Shown here piece by piece: positions 1 through 4,617 of a stretch of 9,074 nt of DNA. Every line of letters begins with the position of its first letter. Position 1 is the first letter of the stretch. Made by a program: the position numbers and the translations under genes. The DNA lies in the NCBI GenBank assembly GCA_030538115.1, contig JAUNUP010000062.1:1-9074 (forward strand). Reading direction: 5' to 3'. This DNA is from Dermatophilus congolensis (GTDB lineage: Bacteria; Actinomycetota; Actinomycetes; Actinomycetales; Dermatophilaceae). The notes beneath the pieces were generated by a model. The model worked only from the letters and a program-made list of their open reading frames with translations, was not told where the DNA came from and made no database searches.

Positions 1-1
1 A

Positions 2-271
2 GGCCCCGGCTGGCTCGTCGTGTTCATCGGCATCAGCATCCTCGCCAGCGAATTCCATTGGGCCAGGCGGCTGCACAACTGGGGCTGGGTCAAGGTGCAG
101 GCGTGGACCACCTGGATCATGGCCCAGCCGTTCTGGGTGCGCGGAGCCGTGGCGACCGCGACGTTCCTGTTCGTCTCCGGGGTCGTGTGGTGCACGCTCA
201 AACTCACGGGCCTCCCAGGCTGGCTGCCGGCCCAGGTGGCACAACCGATGCACCAGTACCTGTTCCTCTGA
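2..271 (+). CDS. PGPGW-family (TIGR02611-like) membrane protein, 3' part
   Basis: This is the C-terminal part of a small integral membrane protein; its 5' end lies left of the window. The 89 visible residues begin GPGW, the signature that names the PGPGW family. The segment LVVFIGISILASEFHWARR follows, a hydrophobic stretch ending in the ASEFxWARR motif that I associate with this family. A second hydrophobic segment (AVATATFLFVSGVVW) lies near the middle of the visible part. The end is LPGWLPAQVAQPMHQYLFL and a TGA stop. A GTG at 20 lies inside the conserved motif, so it is not a credible start. The role of the family is unknown to me. In related actinobacteria I recall it near thrS, and thrS is also present at the other end of this window. 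The gene converges on the thioesterase that ends at 361. Confidence 0.8.
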   Translation, partial: GPGWLVVFIGISILASEFHWARRLHNWGWVKVQAWTTWIMAQPFWVRGAVATATFLFVSGVVWCTLKLTGLPGWLPAQVAQPMHQYLFL

Positions 272-337
272 GGCTTACGGGGACTTAGGGAACACCCGAC
301 CGCCGCGGCCCCGGACGCTGCGACTGCCTGGTAAGCC
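272..337. terminator. Possible bidirectional terminator between convergent genes
   Basis: The 89-bp gap between two convergent stop codons holds an outer inverted repeat, GGCTTAC (272-278) and GTAAGCC (331-337), with GGGG (279-282) able to pair with CCCC (309-312) inside it. There is no T tract, which is common for high-GC actinobacterial terminators. The interior loop is large, so the assignment is weak. Confidence 0.3.
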
Positions 338-360
338 GGGACTCGCTGCGATGCCTCGCG

Positions 361-1185
361 TCAGCCGCCGAACAGGGTCGTTCGTACGAGAGCAGGCACG
401 TGAGTCTCGGGCGCCAGAAGGGCGTGGTGACCGCCCGGGATCACACGCTCGGTGACGGTGCCGTGGCTGATATCGGCCCAGCCGCGCATCGACTCCGCGG
501 TGGTGACGGTGTCGGCGTCGGCTGCCAACAGGAGTAGCGGCACCGCGACGGGGTCGGGGATCGTCGTGTGGCGGTGCGACATTCGCAGATCTGCGCGCAT
601 GATCGGCAGCTGCATCGCCATGAAGTCGGGATCGTCGAGAAGCACCTGCGGGGTGCCGCCGAGCTCGCGCATCCAGGTGGTGAGCGACGCGTCGGTGGCG
701 ATGATCTCTTCGACGCTCTCCCCGACGTCGTCCCTCTTGCCGCCGAACAGTCGACGCAGCCGGCCGACCTTCTGCGGGGGCGCAGGTCGCGGGTCTGCTT
801 TGGCGGATAGGACGAGCAGGCCCACGCGGCCCGGCAGTTCGGCCTCCACACGGGCGACGGTCTCGACTGCGACGCTCGCTCCCATGCTGTGGCCGAGGAT
901 CGCGGTGGGGAGATCGTCCGCGCCGAGGAGGTGGATGACGGCCGAGGCGGCCTCGTCGGCGAGAGTCGAGACGGACGCGGCGAACGGCTCACGGAACCGC
1001 GACTCCCGGCCGGGGTAGCGCACGGAGTACAGCTCACAGTCGGCGGTCGCCGGGTCAGCGGCCCAGGGCTGGTAGAACGTGGCTCCCGCGCCGGAGGGAG
1101 GGCAGGCGACGAGCCGCCAGACCGGTGTGGATTCGCCTGTGCGGAGCCGGATGAGGGGGTCGGTCCGTCCTGCTGTGGCGGCCAT
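361..1185 (-). CDS. Type II thioesterase (alpha/beta hydrolase, GrsT-like)
   Basis: A 274-residue alpha/beta hydrolase of the type II thioesterase family (PF00975). These enzymes remove wrong or stalled acyl groups from the carrier-protein arms of non-ribosomal peptide or polyketide synthases. Visible marks are the N-terminal segment LVACPPSGAGATFYQPWA (25-42; the family's PxxGGxxxxFxxW region), VRYPGRESR (55-63), the nucleophile elbow GHSMG with Ser100, an acid region AADADT (Asp223 or Asp225) and PGGHHALL with His253 as the likely catalytic histidine. The length is slightly above the usual 240-260 residues, owing to a basic insert near 138-153. The ATG at 1185 is chosen because AAGGTG lies 5 nt before it; an in-frame start at 1266 would add 27 residues without family similarity and reach into the tRNA promoter. 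No synthase gene is present here, so the partner (for example a siderophore assembly line) must be elsewhere. Confidence 0.88.
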   Translation of the reverse strand: MAATAGRTDPLIRLRTGESTPVWRLVACPPSGAGATFYQPWAADPATADCELYSVRYPGRESRFREPFAASVSTLADEAASAVIHLLGADDLPTAILGHSMGASVAVETVARVEAELPGRVGLLVLSAKADPRPAPPQKVGRLRRLFGGKRDDVGESVEEIIATDASLTTWMRELGGTPQVLLDDPDFMAMQLPIMRADLRMSHRHTTIPDPVAVPLLLLAADADTVTTAESMRGWADISHGTVTERVIPGGHHALLAPETHVPALVRTTLFGG

Positions 1186-1217
1186 CGGATCACCTTCCGT
1201 GGTTGCGGTTCGGCGAT

Positions 1218-1249
1218 TTGGGACTGGGGCGGGGCTTTGGATAAGGTTA
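1218..1249. promoter_or_regulatory. Divergent promoter with symmetric -10 for tRNA-Val and thioesterase
   Basis: On the plus strand TTGGGA (1218-1223), an 18-nt spacer and TAAGGT (1242-1247) give a good candidate promoter for the tRNA, with a start near 1254, about 14 nt before the mature 5' end. The same bases form TAAGGTTA, so the minus strand reads TAACCT (1249-1244), also a TAnnnT -10. That would give a start near 1237 and a leader of about 50 nt to the thioesterase ATG at 1185. I see no good -35 on the minus side. Inferred from sequence only. Confidence 0.45.
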
Positions 1250-1267
1250 CGGGGCGCACTGCGCACT

Positions 1268-1341
1268 GGACGTGTAGCTCAGTTGGTTAGAGCGTTCGCT
1301 TCACACGCGAAAGGCCAGGGGTTCGAGTCCCTTCACGTCCA
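1268..1341 (+). tRNA. tRNA-Val (anticodon CAC)
   Basis: A complete 74-nt cloverleaf. The acceptor stem GGACGTG (1268-1274) pairs with CACGTCC (1334-1340) and the discriminator is A1341. The D stem is GCTC/GAGC. The anticodon stem TTCGC/GCGAA encloses the loop TTCACAC (1300-1306), whose anticodon CAC (1302-1304) reads the valine codon GTG. The T stem AGGGG/CCCTT (one G-U pair) encloses TTCGAGT. CCA is not encoded, so it must be added after transcription. The gene is immediately followed by a long hairpin, and its 3' end is repeated at 1448-1467. Confidence 0.97.
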
Positions 1342-1342
1342 C
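1323..1342 (+). repeat. Direct repeat copy 1 (tRNA-Val 3' end, attachment-site-like)
   Basis: TCGAGTCCCTTCACGTCCAC covers the T loop, the 3' half of the T stem, the 3' acceptor strand and one base beyond the tRNA. An exact copy lies at 1448-1467. tRNA 3' ends are the classic integration site of tyrosine-recombinase elements, so this could be one side of an attachment-site pair. Confidence 0.85.
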
Positions 1343-1343
1343 A

Positions 1344-1398
1344 ACATGCAGGAGGCCCGGGGCCGCGACGTAGTCGTGGTCCCGGGCCTCCTGCATGT
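1344..1398 (+). terminator. 26-bp near-perfect hairpin directly behind tRNA-Val
   Basis: ACATGCAGGAGGCCCGGG (1344-1361) is the exact reverse complement of 1381-1398. The stem continues with GCCGCGAC (1362-1369) against GTCGTGGT (1373-1380), using two G-U pairs, and closes on the 3-nt loop GTA. The total is 26 paired positions in 55 nt, starting 3 nt after the mature tRNA end. The simplest reading is the tRNA terminator, of the T-tail-less kind common in actinobacteria. It is much longer than termination needs, and it sits between the two copies of the tRNA 3' end, so a mobile or processing element is also possible. Confidence 0.7.
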
Positions 1399-1447
1399 AA
1401 TGGTCATGTACGAGACTCCGCGGCGGAGCGGAGCGAGCAGCGTGGAG

Positions 1448-1467
1448 TCGAGTCCCTTCACGTCCAC
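1448..1467 (+). repeat. Direct repeat copy 2 (duplicate of tRNA-Val 3' end)
   Basis: An exact 20-bp copy of 1323-1342, 125 bp downstream. It lacks the rest of a tRNA: the sequence before it (GCGTGGAG) does not form a T stem or anticodon arm. It is therefore a tRNA fragment, either the far side of an attachment-site pair or the scar of a duplication. Confidence 0.85.
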
Positions 1468-1486
1468 CACCTTTTCGATCGGCGGG

Positions 1487-1654
1487 TCAGTCGGACGACT
1501 TCTGTTCTTCCGTGCGGCCTTCGGAGCGGCGCTGCTTGTTCACGGTGCGTGCGGCGATCTCCTCGGCACGGTCGTCGCTGCGGCCGCGGTCTTTCTCGGA
1601 GTCCTTGACGTGTTCGTATTGCCGTTCGTCCTTGGCGCTCCAGCTCTTCGGCAT
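1487..1654 (-). CDS. Small MPKSWS-type charged protein (hypothetical)
   Basis: A 55-residue, strongly charged protein beginning MPKSWSAKDERQYEHVKDSE, followed by DRGRSDDRAEEIAARTVNKQRR and ending EEQKSSD. I recognise this pattern (MPKSWS, QYEHVKDS, AEEIAARTVNK) from short actinobacterial proteins that are often labelled plasmid stabilization protein; I know of no firm experimental function. Relatives I recall carry a further C-terminal tail with an SSLEDISSGRRGGLRSH-like segment that is absent here, so this copy may be a short form. The start at 1654 is supported by GAGGAG 6 nt upstream; a longer in-frame reading to 1837 has no ribosome site and no similarity. The gene is monocistronic and lies just beyond the duplicated tRNA end, where element-borne genes are often found. 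No antitoxin or toxin partner is visible beside it. Confidence 0.75.
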   Translation of the reverse strand: MPKSWSAKDERQYEHVKDSEKDRGRSDDRAEEIAARTVNKQRRSEGRTEEQKSSD

Positions 1655-1898
1655 GGTTGCTCCTCGCGGTTCCGGTGGTGCCCTGATTCTCGAGCGATAT
1701 CCGGTTCCGCGATCGAAGCACCGGTGCGCTTCTCCCGCAACACGACCGGCGGGAACATGCGTGCGGCAGGCTTCTGAGGTTGCAGCGAACGGGCGGTATC
1801 CACCCACAGCGAGGCCGTCCGCCGCCGGCACGTTCATTGGTACGGGCCGGCCCCGTTCCCGGGATGCGGGGCGGGGGCGGTGGGCCTATGGTCGCCGG
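1655..1898. other. Divergent intergenic region, no gene seen
   Basis: This 244-bp gap separates the leftward 55-residue protein and the rightward lipoprotein. It contains the GAGGAG ribosome site of the former and, at its right end, a TATGGT hexamer before the latter. Longer readings of either gene extend into it but show no ribosome site, codon pattern or family similarity. I find no RNA gene or large repeat in it. Confidence 0.5.
1887..1892 (+). promoter_or_regulatory. Candidate -10 (TATGGT) for leaderless lipoprotein mRNA
   Basis: TATGGT fits the actinobacterial TAnnnT -10 and ends 6 nt before the GTG at 1899, so transcription would begin on or next to the start codon. No Shine-Dalgarno sequence is present there, as expected of a leaderless mRNA. 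No convincing -35 is seen. Confidence 0.4.
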
Positions 1899-2411
1899 GT
1901 GGCGTCGATACGTGTGAGACACAGGGTGATTCCTGTGGTGCTGGCCCTGCTGCTCACCAGCGGGGTCACGGGTTGCGGCGGAGCTTTCCCCGCCGATCCC
2001 GACGGCACGCTCGACTCCATCAGGAGCAGTGGAGTGTTGCGGGCGGGTGCCTCACACCACCCTCCGCAGGTGGTGCAGAGCGCACCCGAAACCGACCCCG
2101 AGGGCACAGAGGTCGACCTCCTCGAGGCCTACGCACGACACCTCGGCGCGCGCGTGGAGTGGACGGTCGCCTCCGAGACCGCGCTGATGGAGAAGCTCGA
2201 CGAGGGCGAAGTCGATCTCGTCGTGGGCGGACTGCGGGACGACAGTGCGTGGTCCGCGCAGGCGGGCCTCACACGCGCGTACACACAGGAGAGGGCGCCT
2301 GACGGGACGACCCTCGACCGGGTGATCGCTACCCCGATGGGCGAGAACGCGCTGATGAACGACCTGGAGCGCTGGTTCGACACGTACTCACCGACGGAGG
2401 GGGGCCGGTGA
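1899..2411 (+). CDS. Short lipoprotein with one lobe of a family 3 solute-binding protein
   Basis: A 170-residue predicted lipoprotein. Residues 1-25 form a signal peptide (arginine-rich start, IPVVLALLLTSGVTG) and a lipobox VTGC with Cys26 as the lipidated residue. LDSIRSSGVLRAGASHHPP (38-56), GTEVDLLEAYARHLGARVEW (69-88) and LDEGEVDLVVGGLRDD (100-115) match the first lobe of family 3 solute-binding proteins (SBP_bac_3). The sequence then jumps to RVIATPMGENALMNDLERWFDTY (141-163), which looks like the end of the fold. Usual members have about 220-250 mature residues, so most of the second lobe, and with it the normal ligand cleft, is missing. The start is uncertain: GTG 1899 suits a leaderless mRNA, and GTG 1914 is an alternative that shortens the signal peptide. 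The stop overlaps the next start by 4 nt, so the gene is co-translated with a CDF transporter. No ABC permease or ATPase is nearby. Function is not known. Confidence 0.8.
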   Translation: MASIRVRHRVIPVVLALLLTSGVTGCGGAFPADPDGTLDSIRSSGVLRAGASHHPPQVVQSAPETDPEGTEVDLLEAYARHLGARVEWTVASETALMEKLDEGEVDLVVGGLRDDSAWSAQAGLTRAYTQERAPDGTTLDRVIATPMGENALMNDLERWFDTYSPTEGGR

Positions 2412-3388
2412 AGACCGACGACGAGGTTCGGTTCGGCCGCACCGACCTACCCAAGCGGCAGCGCGAGGCCCTGCGTAAGGCAGTGCGCCTGGAGTGGATC
2501 ACGATCGGCTACATGGCCACGTGCGTGGTGGTCGTGTTTCTCGTGATGGGCTCGTCGCAGGCGATGAAGGCGGCGTGGATCGAGGACATGCTCGCGTTCA
2601 TCCCACCTATCGCATTTCTGGTCGCGACACGATTCGTCTGCAAACCGCCGAACCCCCAATATCCGTACGCGTATCACCGGGCCGTAGCGACCGGCCACCT
2701 CGCGGCCGCGGTGGCCTTGCTCATGGTTGGCGTCTTGCTGATCGTCGATTCGGCCTCCGGGCTGCTCGCCATGGAGCACCCGCCGATCGGCACCCTGCAC
2801 GTCTTCGGGTACACGGTGTGGGCGGGGTGGCCGATGATCGCGGCGCTCGTCTACACGGGCATCGGCCCGGTGTTGCTGGCCCGCGCAAAGATGCCTCTGG
2901 CCGACGAATTGCACGACCGGGTGTTGTTCGCCGACGCCGACATGCAGAAGGCGGACTGGACAACGGCCGCGGGGTCGATCGTGGGCGTGCTCGGTATCGG
3001 GCTCGGGTTCTGGTGGGCGGACGCAGCCGTGGCCATCGGCATCGCGCTGTCGATCGTGTACGACGGCTGGCGCAACCTGCGGTTCGCGGTGCGTGGCCTC
3101 ATGGACGGCCGCGCCCGCACCACCGACATGACCGAGACGCACCCGTTGGTCTTCGAGGTGCAGGACGCGGTCGAGTCGTTCCCGGTCGTCGCGGAGGCCC
3201 GGATGCGCGTGCGCGACCTGGGGCACCTGCTCGCCGTCGACGGCTTCGTCGTACCGACCGGCCCCGCTCTCACGCCCGAAGACCTCGACAGCATCGCCAC
3301 GAAACTGCGTGCGCTCGACTGGAAGATCGACGATGTCGTCTTGATGCCGGTGCGCCGAATGCCCGACGTCCCAGACCCGCGCACCTGA
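2408..3388 (+). CDS. CDF-family cation transporter with atypical metal site
   Basis: A 326-residue membrane protein of the cation diffusion facilitator family (PF01545), which normally exports Zn2+, Fe2+, Mn2+ or similar ions in exchange for protons. About six membrane segments are visible (roughly 30-48, 52-75, 93-118, 135-160, 185-201, 203-220), with the family segment YPYAYHRAVATGHLAA at 85-100 and a cytoplasmic C-terminal domain (245-315). By-eye alignment to E. coli FieF/YiiP places Glu59, Ala63, Met179 and Asp183 at the positions of its Asp49, Asp53, His153 and Asp157, so two of four canonical site-A ligands appear replaced. The GTG start overlaps the lipoprotein stop (GTGA) and has GGAGG a few nt upstream, a sign of translational coupling. 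The ion specificity cannot be read from the sequence, and transport of a different ion or loss of transport are both possible. Confidence 0.88.
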   Translation: MKTDDEVRFGRTDLPKRQREALRKAVRLEWITIGYMATCVVVVFLVMGSSQAMKAAWIEDMLAFIPPIAFLVATRFVCKPPNPQYPYAYHRAVATGHLAAAVALLMVGVLLIVDSASGLLAMEHPPIGTLHVFGYTVWAGWPMIAALVYTGIGPVLLARAKMPLADELHDRVLFADADMQKADWTTAAGSIVGVLGIGLGFWWADAAVAIGIALSIVYDGWRNLRFAVRGLMDGRARTTDMTETHPLVFEVQDAVESFPVVAEARMRVRDLGHLLAVDGFVVPTGPALTPEDLDSIATKLRALDWKIDDVVLMPVRRMPDVPDPRT

Positions 3389-3410
3389 GCATCACTGAGC
3401 AAGCACAGTG

Positions 3411-3428
3411 CCTCCGACCCCGCGGAGG
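3411..3428 (+). terminator. Candidate terminator after the CDF gene
   Basis: CCTCCG (3411-3416) pairs with CGGAGG (3423-3428) around a 6-nt loop, and the flanks (AGCAC upstream, GTGCGCT downstream) can extend the stem imperfectly. It begins 22 nt after the CDF stop. No T run follows. Confidence 0.45.
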
Positions 3429-3457
3429 CGGTGCGCTCGGCCATGATGGGCGGATGA

Positions 3458-3484
3458 GGGCCGGGGCATCGCCGGCCCGATGCC
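3458..3484 (+). promoter_or_regulatory. Two mutually exclusive hairpins in the leader of the AhpD-like gene
   Basis: GGGCCGG (3458-3464) pairs with CCGGCCC (3472-3478), leaving the 7-nt loop GGCATCG (3465-3471). That whole loop is the reverse complement of CGATGCC (3478-3484), immediately downstream. The two pairings cannot coexist fully because there are no connecting bases for a pseudoknot. The structures end 6 nt before the AGGAGG ribosome site at 3491-3496. A translational switch is possible but not shown. Confidence 0.4.
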
Positions 3485-3500
3485 TGCACGAGGAGGACCG

Positions 3501-4082
3501 ATGTCCGATCGCTATCCCGTCGCCGAACTCGACAACCTGCCCGACGACCTCCGGGAGCGCATCCTCGCGGAGCAGGAGAAGGCCGGTTTCGTGCCGGTGG
3601 TGTTTCTGCTCTTCGGTCGGCGGCCTGCCGAATGGCGGGCCTTCTTCGCGTATCACGACGCGCTCATGGAGCGTGAGGGCTCGAACCTGAGCAAGGCGGA
3701 GAAGGAGATGATCATCGTGACCATCTCCGGGCAGAACGACTGCATCTTCTGTGTGGTCGCGCACGGCGCGATTCTGCGGATCGTGAAGAAGGACCCCCTC
3801 ATCGCCGACCAGGTGGCGACCAATTACCACAAGGCCGAAATCACGCCGCGCGAGCGGGCGATTCTCGACTTCGCGACGAAAGTGAACCTCAACTCCGCGG
3901 AAGTGAACGATGCCGACTTCGCAGCCCTGGCCGAGCACGGTCTGGACGACGAAGACGCCTGGGACATCGCCTCGATCGCGGGCCTTTTCGGCATGAGCAA
4001 CCGCATTGCCAACACAACGGGCCTCATGCCCAACCCGGAGTTCTACCTGATGGGCCGAGTTCCCCGCCCGAAGACCCCCTGA
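3501..4082 (+). CDS. AhpD-like peroxidase-related enzyme (carboxymuconolactone decarboxylase family)
   Basis: A 193-residue protein of the AhpD/CMD family, of the type named peroxidase-related enzyme (TIGR01926). The helical core LSKAEKEMIIVTISGQNDCIFC (63-84) carries the redox pair Cys81 and Cys84 followed by His88 (CIFCVVAHG), the CxxCxxxH arrangement used by AhpD for thiol-based peroxide reduction. The second half has ITPRERAILDFATKVNL (114-130) and the family end IANTTGLMPNPEFYLMGRVPRP. No signal peptide is seen, so it should be cytoplasmic. Start 3501 is chosen because AGGAGG lies 4 nt upstream; an in-frame ATG at 3480 lacks a ribosome site and falls inside the leader hairpins. The substrate is not evident, and no ahpC is nearby. 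The ybaK-like gene follows after 12 nt in the same frame. Confidence 0.9.
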   Translation: MSDRYPVAELDNLPDDLRERILAEQEKAGFVPVVFLLFGRRPAEWRAFFAYHDALMEREGSNLSKAEKEMIIVTISGQNDCIFCVVAHGAILRIVKKDPLIADQVATNYHKAEITPRERAILDFATKVNLNSAEVNDADFAALAEHGLDDEDAWDIASIAGLFGMSNRIANTTGLMPNPEFYLMGRVPRPKTP

Positions 4083-4094
4083 CCCCGACCAATC

Positions 4095-4592
4095 GTGGGT
4101 AGGAAGACCAAGGCCGGAGGGGGCACGCCCGCCACCCTGGCGCTCGAACGGGCGGGGGTGACGTTCACCCTCGGCACCTATGCCCACGACCCGGCGGTCA
4201 CCGACTACGGCGCCGAGGCCGCCTCCGCGCTCGGGGTGGAGCCCGAGCGGGTCTTCAAGACCCTGCTCGCCGTGGTCGACGGCACGCTGACGGTCGCTGT
4301 TGTGCCCGTCTCCGGCATGCTCGACCTCAAGGCCCTCGCACGGGCACGCGGCGGCAAACGCGCCGAGATGGCGGACCGCTCCGTGGCGGAGCGCCGCACC
4401 GGTTACGTCGCCGGCGGGATCTCGCCGTTCGGCCAGAAGACCCGACTGGCGACCGTCGTCGACGAATCGGCCGTGCAGTGGGAGTCCGTGTTCGTCTCCG
4501 GTGGGCGCCGTGGGCTCGACATCGAACTGGCGCCCACCGACCTCGTGGCGGTGACGGGCGCTGTGCTGGCGCCGATCGGCCGCGCCGGGTGA
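4095..4592 (+). CDS. ybaK: Cys-tRNA(Pro)/Cys-tRNA(Cys) deacylase, YbaK family
   Basis: A 165-residue member of the YbaK/EbsC trans-editing family, which hydrolyses cysteine wrongly attached to tRNA-Pro. Family marks are TPATLALERAGVTFTLGTYAHDP (11-33), the conserved EPERVFKTLLAVVDG with Lys55 (equivalent to the essential lysine of H. influenzae YbaK), AVVPVSGMLDLKALARARGGKRAEMA (68-93) and GYVAGGISPFGQK (103-115) with the GxxSPxG loop. The length is normal for the family. The GTG at 4095 has no visible Shine-Dalgarno or -10 sequence. It is 12 nt behind, and in frame with, the stop of the AhpD-like gene, so expression by termination and reinitiation on a shared mRNA is likely. The gene converges on the malic enzyme, with 25 bp between stops. 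Confidence 0.92.
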   Translation: MGRKTKAGGGTPATLALERAGVTFTLGTYAHDPAVTDYGAEAASALGVEPERVFKTLLAVVDGTLTVAVVPVSGMLDLKALARARGGKRAEMADRSVAERRTGYVAGGISPFGQKTRLATVVDESAVQWESVFVSGGRRGLDIELAPTDLVAVTGAVLAPIGRAG

Positions 4593-4605
4593 CGCCGCCG
4601 TCTCC
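4588..4605. terminator. Weak hairpin between convergent ybaK and malic enzyme genes
   Basis: GGTGACG (4588-4594) and CGTCTCC (4599-4605) form a small stem with one T-T mismatch around CCGC, overlapping the ybaK stop. It is the only stem I see in the 25-bp gap, and it is weak. Confidence 0.25.
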
Positions 4606-4617
4606 GTCAGGATCGGG

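Noticed and set aside
1186..1266. An N-terminal extension of the thioesterase to the in-frame start at 1266
   Set aside because: There is no ribosome site or family similarity, and it overlaps the tRNA promoter. ATG 1185 has AAGGTG at good spacing.
1425..1437. The 13-nt palindrome CTCCGCGGCGGAG between the tRNA repeats
   Set aside because: It is too short and GC-rich to separate from chance in this composition.
3480..3500. ATG at 3480 as the start of the AhpD-like gene
   Set aside because: It has no ribosome site, adds MPARGGP without similarity, and lies in the leader hairpin. ATG 3501 has AGGAGG upstream.
2494..3690. A 398-codon plus-strand open frame overlapping the CDF gene
   Set aside because: It is frame-shifted relative to the CDF protein and Arg/Gly-rich without membrane segments or motifs. 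The CDF frame explains the region.
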